Of a stretch of 64,000 bases of DNA, positions 42,597 through 50,334 are shown piece by piece; positions within the stretch are counted from its first letter, which is position 1; every line of letters starts with the position of its first letter. A model generated the notes under the pieces. That model was not told the DNA's origin. It saw nothing but the letters and a program-made list of their open reading frames with translations, and searched no databases. Source of the stretch: Treponema sp. UBA4873 (GTDB taxonomy: Bacteria; Spirochaetota; Spirochaetia; Treponematales; Treponemataceae); NCBI GenBank assembly GCA_002399405.1, contig DHDP01000018.1, forward strand, positions 1,339 to 65,338, written 5' to 3'. The position numbers were made by a program, and so were the translations under genes.

Positions 42597-43841
42597 ATGG
42601 AAAGACAAATTTTATTTGTTACAGTTTTATCAGCTTTTTTTCTCGTTTGCGCGCCGGCTGCCGAACCGCTACTCATTCTCCCTTCCGATGTGCGTATTGA
42701 GCAGTCCGACAGTTCCGGATTCGGAACCGGAACGGGGTTCGACCTGTACGTCCGTAAAAAAGCCGGGATAGAGTCGATTCTGCTTACCGAAACGACGAAG
42801 GATCCGAGCGGAAAAGCGGACAATTACGCCTACCGTGCGGCGGAATGGAATAAAGTGAACGGAGATGAGGTACGTTTCCTCGACGGAAAGCCGCTTAATT
42901 CTCCGGGCGCAAGATTCAGTCTTGTCGATTCGACTGCGGAAGACGATCCCGTATTCGGAAAAAGTTTTCATATTTATATCCCTTTCGAAATCGTATACGG
43001 CTATCCCTGGTCGAGAAACGGAACAGTAAAAATCGGACGCGGCACGTTCATCAACATCAGGGCGTTTGTAAGAAAGTATGCTGATTACCGCGGCGCGTTC
43101 GGCGACAATCCGTTTATGTTCGACCTCGGCAAAAAGCCCGAACCGAAACCGGCGGCATCAGCTGCACCGGCAGTATTGTCTGCACCGGAAGAGCCGGCCG
43201 TGAAGGATGTTCCCGTTCTTACCGACGATTACAACCCGGACGCGAGCGAAAAATTCCACGAGATTTCCGATTTTATGATTTACTCGAAAGGGCCCGACAC
43301 GCTCGTGAACGATATAATGACGTCTATAAACAAAATCAGTCCGAAAACGAAAGCCGACGTTGTGTTCGTAATCGACACGACGGGCAGCATGAAGGACGAT
43401 ATCGCCAGGCTGCGGAAAGAATGGGTACCGCGGCTTATAGACGATTTGAAGTCGTTCGGAAACATCAGACTCGGGTTGCTGCTGTACCGCGATTACGGCG
43501 AAAGCGGATATAATTATAAGGATATACCCGTTAAGTTTTACGACTTCACGAGCGACATCAGCGAGTTTAAGAATAATCTCAACGGATTTTCGATTATCGG
43601 CAATGAGGGAGGGGATATTCCCGAAGCTGTATACGAGGGATTATACGGTGCGCTTGTGTTCTACAACTGGAGTCCCGATGCAGTGCGGAAGGTCATCCTC
43701 ATCGGCGATGCGGGCCCTCATCCGACTCCGCGCGGGACAAAGAAGTACACGAAAGCCCTTGTCCAGCAGCTTGCAGCCGGCAAAGGAATTGCTATCGACG
43801 CGATCATCCTGCCGGACGACAAAGCCCGGCGCGGACGTTAG
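42597..43841 (+). CDS. Secreted von Willebrand factor A domain protein
   Basis: Exported protein of 414 aa. Signal peptide (MERQILFVTVLSAFFLVCAPAAE), then an unrecognised domain (residues of about 25-180) and an Ala/Pro-rich linker. A vWA domain covers about residues 255-410. The metal-ion-dependent adhesion site is intact: DTTGSMKDD (Asp-x-Thr-Gly-Ser variant) and the later Asp in IGDAGPHPTPRG. Such domains bind protein ligands through Mg2+. No Shine-Dalgarno sequence precedes the ATG, and GATAAT lies 6 nt upstream. The frame ends soon after the last strand, so nothing follows the vWA domain. Confidence 0.8.
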   Translation: MERQILFVTVLSAFFLVCAPAAEPLLILPSDVRIEQSDSSGFGTGTGFDLYVRKKAGIESILLTETTKDPSGKADNYAYRAAEWNKVNGDEVRFLDGKPLNSPGARFSLVDSTAEDDPVFGKSFHIYIPFEIVYGYPWSRNGTVKIGRGTFINIRAFVRKYADYRGAFGDNPFMFDLGKKPEPKPAASAAPAVLSAPEEPAVKDVPVLTDDYNPDASEKFHEISDFMIYSKGPDTLVNDIMTSINKISPKTKADVVFVIDTTGSMKDDIARLRKEWVPRLIDDLKSFGNIRLGLLLYRDYGESGYNYKDIPVKFYDFTSDISEFKNNLNGFSIIGNEGGDIPEAVYEGLYGALVFYNWSPDAVRKVILIGDAGPHPTPRGTKKYTKALVQQLAAGKGIAIDAIILPDDKARRGR

Positions 43842-43865
43842 AAGCGCTGCAGTAACTGCAGGAAT

Positions 43866-44318
43866 TTATTCAGTCTGACTCTGACCTGCTGATTTCACGG
43901 CCGTCTCTTCTGTTTTCGGCAGCTTAGCGGCGGGAATTTTCGCCATTTCAATCTGAGCAAGTTTATTGTACGCACCGGGCAGTGTTCCCGGAGTTGTCGA
44001 CGCATACAAATCCACAATTTCCTTGAGCGATTTGTACGCAGCGTCATATTTCTTTTCTTTTATATACAGATGTCCGAGTTCGTACCGGGCTTCGATGTAA
44101 ATGGAATTATCCATGCCGAAACGGCTGATAACCGTACGGTAATAGATTTCCGCATTTTTGTACTGTGCGTTTCCGTATGCATCCTGACCGAGCTGAATGA
44201 GCTGTGCCGCAGAAAGGTCGTCCGGTATTTCCGTTACCGTTTTGCAGGACGACAGGGACAAAACGACGGCCGCCGCGAGCAATGCGGAAACTGAGATGAT
44301 AAATACATTCTTTTTCAT
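43866..44318 (-). CDS. TPR-containing lipoprotein
   Basis: Probable lipoprotein of 150 aa: MKKNVFIISVSALLAAAVVLSLSSC with lipobox LSSC (Cys at about residue 25). One to two tetratricopeptide units follow (AAQLIQLGQDAYGNAQYKNAEIYYRTVISRF, ARYELGHLYIKEKKYDAAYKSLKEIVDLY), resembling the BamD/YbgF type of periplasmic TPR proteins. The start at 44318 has GGAG 5 nt upstream. A longer frame from 44354 would run through the leader hairpins and is rejected. A possible attenuator precedes it. Confidence 0.82.
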   Translation of the reverse strand: MKKNVFIISVSALLAAAVVLSLSSCKTVTEIPDDLSAAQLIQLGQDAYGNAQYKNAEIYYRTVISRFGMDNSIYIEARYELGHLYIKEKKYDAAYKSLKEIVDLYASTTPGTLPGAYNKLAQIEMAKIPAAKLPKTEETAVKSAGQSQTE

Positions 44319-44344
44319 ATTCTCCAGTGTACAATCCGGCAGGT

Positions 44345-44397
44345 AAAAAAACAAGACTCAGCGCGAGCTGAGAACGGCAGGTCCGTTCCTGCCGTTT
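44345..44397 (-). promoter_or_regulatory. Possible transcription attenuator of TPR lipoprotein gene
   Basis: On the minus strand the leader contains hairpin 1 (AACGGCAGG/CCTGCCGTT, 44373-44397), then a terminator hairpin CTCAGC/GCTGAG followed by a T-rich run. About 27 nt then remain to the ATG at 44318. A second ACCTGCCG lies immediately after the T-run. CGGCAGG could pair with either CCTGCCG copy, giving two mutually exclusive folds. The ligand or signal is unknown. Confidence 0.4.
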
Positions 44398-44473
44398 GTC
44401 CCGTATTTTATAAAATGCCGGTCTGTATTTTTAACAACAGCACCGCAGCGCAAAAGGTTACGGAGAAAACGCA
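44398..44473. other. Intergenic stretch with possible lipoprotein-gene promoter
   Basis: AT-rich gap to the left of element E. On the minus strand TTGTTA and TATAAA occur 19 nt apart, which could be the promoter of the TPR lipoprotein leader. Nothing else is recognised. Confidence 0.35.
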
Positions 44474-44567
44474 TGTTAATTATACACGGAGCGCCCTGCC
44501 TTCCCAAAAGATTTTGCTCAGTCACCTCATACAGAAAAACGGTCCGCTTACGCTGAAATAATTACCG
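44474..44567. repeat. Palindromic MITE-like element, copy E (internal deletion)
   Basis: A short derivative of about 94 bp. It keeps the left end (GTTAATTATACACGGAG) and the internal block TCACCTCATACAGAAAAA plus GGTCCGCTTACGCTGAA. It then jumps directly to the right end ATAATTACCGG (44558-44567). The hairpin and its right arm are missing. It lies in a divergent gap, unlike copies B-D. Confidence 0.72.
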
Positions 44568-44600
44568 GTGTTTATAAAAAGAGCTGGCAAGTCCGACGTA

Positions 44601-44629
44601 TTGACCAACAGTTTTCCTATTAGTATTAT
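44601..44629 (+). promoter_or_regulatory. Promoter of ABC importer binding-protein gene
   Basis: TTGACC (44601-44606), 17 nt, TATTAT (44624-44629), giving a leader of about 80 nt that ends in AGGAG 7 nt before the ATG. Confidence 0.7.
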
Positions 44630-44714
44630 TGTGTATCTATAGGAAGAATCAGACGAAAGGCGCGGTGATTACGGCGCGGGGGTTATCCGTACGGTTCTTT
44701 TTCAGGAGAAAAGC

Positions 44715-45668
44715 ATGAAAAAAATTATTCTGATGATGTCTGCAGCGCTTAGTCTTGTACTCGTTATGACCGGCTGCAGCGGAAAGAAGGCCGACAAAAA
44801 AGTAAAAATCGGCATTGTCCAGCTTGTTGAACATCCGGCCCTTGACGGCGCGTACAAGGGATTTGTCGACGGTCTTGCAGCTGCGGGATATGTCGACGGA
44901 CAGAACATCGCTGTCGATTATCAGAACGCACAGGGCGAACAGGCAAACTGCGTGACTATTGCGCAGAAATTCGTCAACGACCGCGACGATCTTATTCTCG
45001 CAATTGCGACTCCCGCGGCTCAGGCTGTCGCGAATCTGACGAAAGATATTCCGATTCTCGTCACTGCGGTTACCGATCCGGAGAGCGCAAAGCTTGTGAA
45101 ATCGAACGCAGCACCGGGAACGAACGTTTCGGGAACGTCCGACCTTACGCCGTGTGCGGCACAGATAGATCTGCTTAAGAAAATCGTGCCGAATGCGAAG
45201 ACTGTCGGTCTTCTCTACTGCTCGAGCGAACAGAACAGCATTTTCCAGATTAACCTTGCAAAGGCTGAATGCGACAAAATCGGCCTCAAATATATCGACG
45301 CGACGGTTTCCAATTCGAATGAAATCCAGCAGGTGACACAGAGTCTCGTCGGCAAAGTAGACGCGATTTACGCCCCGACTGACAACATGATTGCAGCCGG
45401 TATGGCGACGGTCGCGCAGGTTGCGAACGACAACAAGATTCCGACGATTGTGGGCGAAGACGGAATGGTTAAATCGGGGGCGCTCGCGACATACGGCATA
45501 GACTACTACGAGCTCGGAAAACAGACTGCGGCCATGGCCGTAGACATTCTCAAGAACGGAAAGAAACCTGCCGACATGCCGATTCAGTACCTCGCGAACT
45601 GCACGCTCAGCGTAAATCAGGACACTGTTGCCAAACTCGGCATCACGCTTCCTTCGGACCTGAAATAA
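44715..45668 (+). CDS. ABC transporter substrate-binding lipoprotein (COG2984 type)
   Basis: Solute-binding lipoprotein of 317 aa. The signal (MKKIILMMSAALSLVLVMTGC) has lipobox MTGC. The two-lobed periplasmic-binding fold starts with KIGIVQLVEHPALDGAYKGF, and AIATPAAQAVANLTKDIPILVTAVTDPESAKLV is a hallmark of this family. Members in Firmicutes have been linked to tryptophan or tyrosine uptake (TrpX-like), but the ligand cannot be read from sequence. A terminator follows the stop, so this gene is probably expressed above the permease and ATPase genes. Confidence 0.9.
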   Translation: MKKIILMMSAALSLVLVMTGCSGKKADKKVKIGIVQLVEHPALDGAYKGFVDGLAAAGYVDGQNIAVDYQNAQGEQANCVTIAQKFVNDRDDLILAIATPAAQAVANLTKDIPILVTAVTDPESAKLVKSNAAPGTNVSGTSDLTPCAAQIDLLKKIVPNAKTVGLLYCSSEQNSIFQINLAKAECDKIGLKYIDATVSNSNEIQQVTQSLVGKVDAIYAPTDNMIAAGMATVAQVANDNKIPTIVGEDGMVKSGALATYGIDYYELGKQTAAMAVDILKNGKKPADMPIQYLANCTLSVNQDTVAKLGITLPSDLK

Positions 45669-45693
45669 TCAGCCGGTTGTCGGACTGATGTGA

Positions 45694-45725
45694 AAAGACC
45701 GGAAAAACCTTCCGGTCTTTTTTTT
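45694..45725 (+). terminator. Terminator between binding-protein and permease genes
   Basis: AAAGACCGGAA, loop AAACC, TTCCGGTCTTT, continuing into a T-run. Leaky read-through is likely, because the next two genes form one system with this one. Confidence 0.85.
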
Positions 45726-45737
45726 GTCCGGAATACC

Positions 45738-45766
45738 TTCTCACGCTCCGGCAGAATCAATATAAT
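45738..45766 (+). promoter_or_regulatory. Second promoter, permease-ATPase genes
   Basis: Weak -35 TTCTCA (45738-45743), 17 nt, perfect TATAAT (45761-45766), 27 nt before the permease ATG. It gives permease and ATPase a basal expression independent of the upstream terminator. Confidence 0.55.
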
Positions 45767-45793
45767 TGAACAAATCTATTGTTGGAGTAAAAA

Positions 45794-46759
45794 ATGGGGC
45801 TTCTTCTTGCCATGCAGGGTGCTGTCTCTCAGGGAATTCTCTGGGGAATCATGACGCTCGGCGTTTATCTTACATTCAGGATTCTTGACATAGCCGACCT
45901 TACCGTCGACGGCAGCTTCGCGACAGGCGGCGCCGTTACGGGTGTGCTTATCGTGCACGGAATGAATCCGCTGCTGTCGCTTCTCATCGCTTTTTTAGTC
46001 GGAATGCTCACCGGTCTTGCGACGGGACTTATGCATACGAAAATCAGGATTCACGTGCTGCTTGCGAGCATCCTTACGATGATTGCACTGTATTCAATCA
46101 ATATCCGCATTATGGGAAAAGCGAATACTCCGCTGCTCGGAGTGAGCACGGTTATGTCGTTTTTTACTGAGCGTTTCAGCGTGAATACGACGATGGCGTC
46201 GCTTTTTGTGGGCATAATTTTTGTAGCGGTAATCGTCGTACTCATGTACTGGTTCTTCGGTACGGAACTCGGAAGTGCGATCCGCGCTACGGGAAACAAC
46301 GAACATATGGTGCGCGCCCTCGGCGTGAATACGGATACGATGAAGATTCTCGGGCTCATGATTTCCAACGGACTTGTCGCGCTTTCCGGAGCGCTCGTTG
46401 CGCAGAGCCAGGGATACGCCGACGTCGGCATGGGAACGGGAACGATCGTCATAGGGCTTGCGTCGATTATCATCGGCGAAGTCGTGCTCGGCAGGCATTT
46501 CGGTTTCTGGTATACGCTGATTTCAGTCGTGCTCGGTTCAATCATCTACCGCATCATCATCGCGATTGTTCTGCAGCTCGGACTCAAATCGACGGATCTG
46601 AAACTGTTTACGGCGATCATCGTCGCCATAGCGCTTTCGGTTCCGGTGCTCAAGGAGCAGGCTGCGCGCCGCAAACGGTCGGCCATTCCCGGCGTACATC
46701 TGACCGACGCCGAGACTCCCGCGGACCGGGACAGCACGCCGGACGTGACACAAGAGTGA
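45794..46759 (+). CDS. ABC transporter permease (COG4120 type)
   Basis: Inner-membrane permease of 321 aa in the LivH/RbsC-like superfamily with about eight to nine hydrophobic helices. Example segments: FRILDIADLTVDGSFATGGAV at the cytoplasmic loop and GSAIRATGNNEHMVRALGVN, the ATPase-coupling region typical of this family. It partners the preceding lipoprotein and the following ATPase. GGAG lies near the ATG at 45794. Its TGA overlaps the region just before the ATPase start. Confidence 0.9.
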   Translation: MGLLLAMQGAVSQGILWGIMTLGVYLTFRILDIADLTVDGSFATGGAVTGVLIVHGMNPLLSLLIAFLVGMLTGLATGLMHTKIRIHVLLASILTMIALYSINIRIMGKANTPLLGVSTVMSFFTERFSVNTTMASLFVGIIFVAVIVVLMYWFFGTELGSAIRATGNNEHMVRALGVNTDTMKILGLMISNGLVALSGALVAQSQGYADVGMGTGTIVIGLASIIIGEVVLGRHFGFWYTLISVVLGSIIYRIIIAIVLQLGLKSTDLKLFTAIIVAIALSVPVLKEQAARRKRSAIPGVHLTDAETPADRDSTPDVTQE

Positions 46760-46770
46760 TAGGGGAAACT

Positions 46771-47565
46771 ATGCTGAAATTATTCAATATATCGAAGACA
46801 TTCAACCCGGGGACGATCACCGAAAAAGTTGCTCTGGAAAATATTAATCTTGAGCTGCAGGACGGCGATTTCGTCACGGTTATAGGCGGAAACGGCGCGG
46901 GAAAATCGACGCTATTAAATCTTATTGCGGGCGTCCACTATACCGACACCGGTTCCATTGTCCTCGACGGAATGGACCTTACGGGGAAGCCTGAGTACGT
47001 GCGCGCGAAATATCTGGGACGAGTGTTTCAGGACCCGATGATGGGAACGGCCGCGAATATGCAGATCGAGGAAAATCTTGCCATGGCTATGCGGCGCGGC
47101 AAACGGCGCGGACTTGCGTGGGGCATTCAGCCTGCGGAACGGAAGCTGTACCGGGAAAAACTTGCGCTGCTTGATCTCGGTCTTGAGAACCGCATGACGA
47201 GCAAGGCGGGACTGCTTTCCGGCGGACAGCGTCAGGCGCTGACGCTTCTCATGGCGACGCTGCAGAAGCCGAATCTGCTTCTGCTCGACGAGCATACGGC
47301 GGCTCTTGACCCGAAAACTGCGAAAAAAGTGCTTGAACTGACCGAGCAGTTCGTTAACGCCGATCACCTGACGACGTTCATGGTTACGCACAATATGAAG
47401 GACGCTATCCGTTACGGGAACAGGCTCATCATGATGAACGAGGGCAGCATCATCTACGATGTGCGGGGTGAAGAGAAAAATAATCTTAAGGTCGACGATC
47501 TGCTCAGAATGTTCGGTTCCGTGAGCGGAGATGCGACGGCGAACGACCGCATGCTGCTGGGGTGA
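46771..47565 (+). CDS. ABC transporter ATP-binding protein (COG1101 type)
   Basis: ATPase subunit of 264 aa for the COG2984 importer. Walker A GGNGAGKSTLLN, Q-loop in VFQDPMMGT, signature LLSGGQRQAL, Walker B NLLLLDEHTAALD and the H-loop His in FMVTHNMKD are all present. The start at 46771 has AGGGGA 4 nt upstream. A GTG at 46756, overlapping the permease stop, is less likely. Confidence 0.93.
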   Translation: MLKLFNISKTFNPGTITEKVALENINLELQDGDFVTVIGGNGAGKSTLLNLIAGVHYTDTGSIVLDGMDLTGKPEYVRAKYLGRVFQDPMMGTAANMQIEENLAMAMRRGKRRGLAWGIQPAERKLYREKLALLDLGLENRMTSKAGLLSGGQRQALTLLMATLQKPNLLLLDEHTAALDPKTAKKVLELTEQFVNADHLTTFMVTHNMKDAIRYGNRLIMMNEGSIIYDVRGEEKNNLKVDDLLRMFGSVSGDATANDRMLLG

Positions 47566-47668
47566 TAAACGCCCCTGTCGTTAAAAATTGATTTGTACGG
47601 AGGGGGTAATACCCCGCCCCCGGGGGCGCATGAAGGGGTATAAAATCCCGGCTGCAATACCCTTGAGA
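47566..47668. other. Gap with GC-rich inverted repeats 3' of ATPase gene
   Basis: No gene. GGGGGTAATACCCC forms a small hairpin, followed by GCCCCCGGGGGC and a GGGGTATAAAATCCC hairpin. The latter resembles GGGGTATTAAATCCCC at 19917-19932. Purpose unknown. Confidence 0.4.
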
Positions 47669-47713
47669 ACAACAAACTCGACGCTCTGCGTCGAGTTTGT
47701 TGTTTATTATTTC
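47669..47713 (+). terminator. Terminator downstream of ABC importer
   Basis: A perfect 15-bp stem (47669-47683 and 47689-47703, loop CTCTG) followed by TTTATTATTT. It ends the importer transcript ahead of the chemotaxis gene. Confidence 0.75.
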
Positions 47714-47736
47714 ATGTATTTTTTACGGAATGATGT

Positions 47737-47870
47737 TATACTGTAGAATATCCGCGACCGGCCTGCGGAGGTGCATGTTTTCTGCAGCCGGTTCATAATT
47801 TTATAAATAAAAAGTAAAAGGTAACGCTCCGCCGGATACCGGGCTGCATACGTTACCGTGCTTCGGGAGT
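47737..47870 (+). promoter_or_regulatory. Promoter -10 and structured 5' leader of chemotaxis receptor gene
   Basis: TATACT at 47737-47742 lies 135 nt before the start codon, without a convincing -35. The leader contains two hairpins: ACCGG...CCGGT with an inner CTGC/GCAG stem (about 47757-47792), and GGTAACG (47820-47826) pairing with CGTTACC (47851-47857) around a CCGG-rich loop. The last bases supply GGGAG, 8 nt before the ATG. It matches no riboswitch class I recognise; a c-di-GMP aptamer was considered and not supported. Confidence 0.4.
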
Positions 47871-47877
47871 GTTTTCT

Positions 47878-49758
47878 ATGAGCGATAGTAGTACCGGACA
47901 GAACGGACTGATTCCGTCTTTTCCTGGAAAAATGATGATTTTTTATTTTGCGGTCTGTTTCCTGCCTGCCGTTGTACTGGGACCGGTTCTTGTTTTCATC
48001 GGTGAGTTTACGTTTTCGGAATTCATCGGAGTCGTTACCGCACCTGTCGTTCTTCCCGCGCTGATTGTTTTTCCGGTTATTCTGCCTGCGGTTTTTTATT
48101 TGTTTTGTACGAAAAGGCTGTGCATGTTCGACGGTTCAAGGGATTCTGCCCGTTCCGTCAATCTGCTTGCAAAGCGTTTTGAAATGCTATTTATGCTCTA
48201 CGGACTTTTCAACGGAATACTTGCGCTTCTGTTCGTTATTCTGGGATGCCGCGTCCGCGGCATTGCGTACGATTTCCCCGTCCTGTTTTTCACTACAGTA
48301 GGAAACACGTTTTTGTTTGCGCTTTTTCCGTATATCGTTTTCATGCAGACGTTCGAGGAGCATATTCACAAACTGCCTTTCAGCAGCGAATACAAATCGC
48401 TCCCGCTCGTAGTCCGCAACACGCTCGTCACGTTTTTCAGCTGTACGGGGCTTTTGTTCAGCACGATTGCGCCGCTGTTCGCCGCAGGCAACGCCGGTGT
48501 TCCCGTCTGGACGCTGTTCGTCACGAAGATGATCCCCATAGCAGTTTACTCAGGTGTTACGGCAGTGGCGGACGCATATTTACTCATACGCGGAATAAAT
48601 TTCCGCGTAAAAGACATCAACGGATTTACGGCGAAACTTGCCCGGCGCGATTATACGCAGGAGTTTCTCCGCGTACGCAGCCGTGACGAGTTCGGTCTTC
48701 TTATTAACGACCTGAATCAGTTTTACAGAATAACGCAGGCTCTTCTGCGCGCCATTACCGACTCGGTTGCAATTTCCACCGGTTCTGCGGAGGACCTCTC
48801 GGACAATATGACAGAGACGTCTTCGAGCATTGCGCAGATTGTTTCGAACATCGATTCGGTGAAGGCACGGATTGTCAATCAGGCGGCGGGGGTGGAGGAA
48901 GCGCAGGCTGCTGCGGCCGGCATTGTCGGACGCATTGAGAATCTGGGCGCCGGTATAGTGAAGGAAACGGAATGTGTTTCGACTTCATCTTCGGCCGTGG
49001 AGGAAATGGTTGCGAACATCCGCTCCGTTACGGACATTCTCAGGAAGAATACGGAAGCCGTCAACAATCTGAGCAGGGAATCCGAGAACGGACGCAGTAA
49101 GGTGGAACAGTCCGTAGAACAGGCGAAAATAATCCTTGAGAAGTCTGCGGGGCTGCTTGAAGCGAGCAATATAATCCAGAGCATAGCGGAACAGACGAAC
49201 CTGCTCGCGATGAACGCTGCTATCGAAGCGGCTCATGCGGGCGATGCAGGGAAGGGATTCGCAGTCGTCTCCGACGAAATACGGAAACTCGCGGAACAGT
49301 CGAATACGCAGGGAAAAGTTATCAGCATGCAGCTGCAGGAACTGCAGGGCGCTATCGCAAACGTTTCGGAAGGAACAACGCAGGTAAAAAATCAGTTCGA
49401 CATTATTTTCGGTCTTGCCGATACGGTGAAGAATCAGGAACAGGTTGTCATGAGCGCGATACAGGAGCAGTCGGAAGGCAGCGCGCAGGTACTTGAATCA
49501 ATTCAGATAATCAGGGAAACTACCGGTACGGTGCAGAGCGGTTCGGAGGAGCTTACTGCGGGGGGCAGGCAGATTGCATCGGAGATGGGGATTCTTTCCA
49601 CCGTAACGGAGGAAATCAGCGGTGCCGTCAACGAAATGGCGCAGGGTGCCCAGACGATTATTAAGTCGGTGCAGGATGTAAATACAGCATCGTCTGCGAA
49701 CCGCGACAATCTGCAGAAAATCTCATATGAAATCGGAAGATTTACACTGAAGAAATAA
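47878..49758 (+). CDS. Methyl-accepting chemotaxis protein with six-helix membrane domain
   Basis: Chemoreceptor of 626 aa. The N-terminal 230 residues contain six hydrophobic helices instead of the usual two helices bracketing a periplasmic sensor, so the stimulus is probably sensed in or at the membrane. A HAMP-like segment follows (NGFTAKLARRDYTQEFLRVRSRDEFGLL). The signalling domain has the conserved hairpin tip IAEQTNLLAMNAAIEAAHAGDAGKGFAVVSDEIRKLAEQS that binds CheA/CheW. Methylation-type Glu/Gln pairs flank it. ATG at 47878 with GGGAG; a GTG at 47869 also exists. The following lipoprotein gene begins 1 nt after the stop. Confidence 0.92.
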   Translation: MSDSSTGQNGLIPSFPGKMMIFYFAVCFLPAVVLGPVLVFIGEFTFSEFIGVVTAPVVLPALIVFPVILPAVFYLFCTKRLCMFDGSRDSARSVNLLAKRFEMLFMLYGLFNGILALLFVILGCRVRGIAYDFPVLFFTTVGNTFLFALFPYIVFMQTFEEHIHKLPFSSEYKSLPLVVRNTLVTFFSCTGLLFSTIAPLFAAGNAGVPVWTLFVTKMIPIAVYSGVTAVADAYLLIRGINFRVKDINGFTAKLARRDYTQEFLRVRSRDEFGLLINDLNQFYRITQALLRAITDSVAISTGSAEDLSDNMTETSSSIAQIVSNIDSVKARIVNQAAGVEEAQAAAAGIVGRIENLGAGIVKETECVSTSSSAVEEMVANIRSVTDILRKNTEAVNNLSRESENGRSKVEQSVEQAKIILEKSAGLLEASNIIQSIAEQTNLLAMNAAIEAAHAGDAGKGFAVVSDEIRKLAEQSNTQGKVISMQLQELQGAIANVSEGTTQVKNQFDIIFGLADTVKNQEQVVMSAIQEQSEGSAQVLESIQIIRETTGTVQSGSEELTAGGRQIASEMGILSTVTEEISGAVNEMAQGAQTIIKSVQDVNTASSANRDNLQKISYEIGRFTLKK

Positions 49759-49759
49759 A

Positions 49760-50173
49760 ATGCATAAGTTTTTGTTAATTACCGTATTTGCCTGTGCCGC
49801 AGCTTTTGCGGCATCGTGCGCGACAGTTTCGGGCGTAGGGGAAAAACAGCCGCCGGCCGGCGAATTGTTCGGCGACTGGGAATACAGAGGATTCGGCAGG
49901 GAATTGCCGGCATGGGTGGGGCCGTATTTCCGCGGAGGTATTGCAGCCGTACGGGCGGCATGTCCTGAATATGCGGGGAAGGAAATACTGATTGCCGTCG
50001 CATCCGGTAAAAATGCTGATCAGGCCGGGCAGGCACTTGCCGGAAAAACGGCGGACGCTGTTCCCGACGGATATGTGCGAGAAGATTCGATATGGGTGTG
50101 TCTGCTGAGAGCGGAGGATACGGCCTTATACGGCGGAGACACGTACGTTTCTTTGAATCTGTACATAAAGTAA
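49760..50173 (+). CDS. Hypothetical lipoprotein cotranscribed with chemoreceptor
   Basis: Small lipoprotein of 137 aa: MHKFLLITVFACAAAFAASC with lipobox AASC. The mature part is rich in Gly and aromatic residues (FGDWEYRGFGRELPAWVGPYFRGG), and its second half, EILIAVASGKNADQAGQAL, ends in VSLNLYIK. It is vaguely reminiscent of LPP20-type lipoproteins, which I cannot confirm. It directly follows the chemoreceptor gene (1 nt), so it might present ligand or help the receptor. Confidence 0.7.
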   Translation: MHKFLLITVFACAAAFAASCATVSGVGEKQPPAGELFGDWEYRGFGRELPAWVGPYFRGGIAAVRAACPEYAGKEILIAVASGKNADQAGQALAGKTADAVPDGYVREDSIWVCLLRAEDTALYGGDTYVSLNLYIK

Positions 50174-50256
50174 CCGGTGTGAGCAGTTTGCGGAATCACT
50201 CCGGCTTTTGCAAATGCATCGACAGTGTTCGCTAATGCAGCGGTGATGCCGGTGGT

Positions 50257-50284
50257 GAAGACGCCTTTTTGGGCGTTTTTTTTT
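50257..50284 (+). terminator. Terminator downstream of lipoprotein gene
   Basis: ACGCC, loop TTTTTG, GGCGT followed by a run of at least nine T. It insulates the copper module promoter that starts 5 nt later. Confidence 0.82.
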
Positions 50285-50288
50285 GTAC

Positions 50289-50318
50289 TTGACAAATACC
50301 CCCATAGGGTATTATATT
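50289..50318 (+). promoter_or_regulatory. Promoter of csoR-copA module
   Basis: Perfect TTGACA (50289-50294), then TATATT (50313-50318) at 18 nt (or TTATAT at 17 nt). The spacer is almost filled by the first CsoR operator, so repressor binding would block RNA polymerase. Confidence 0.72.
50296..50312. promoter_or_regulatory. CsoR operator 1, between -35 and -10
   Basis: ATACCCCCATAGGGTAT, a near-perfect palindrome with the C-run and G-run pattern of CsoR boxes. Confidence 0.75.
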
Positions 50319-50334
50319 CACTCTAAACGGAAAG

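Noticed and set aside
47744..47870. c-di-GMP riboswitch upstream of the chemoreceptor
   Set aside because: Two hairpins are present, but the conserved GEMM core and tetraloop-receptor sequences could not be found.
50020..50295. 91-codon minus-strand frame over the lipoprotein 3' end and terminator
   Set aside because: Parts look protein-like (TTGITAALANTVDAFAKAG), but it overlaps a good terminator, the copper promoter and the plus-strand lipoprotein gene, and has no ribosome-binding site.
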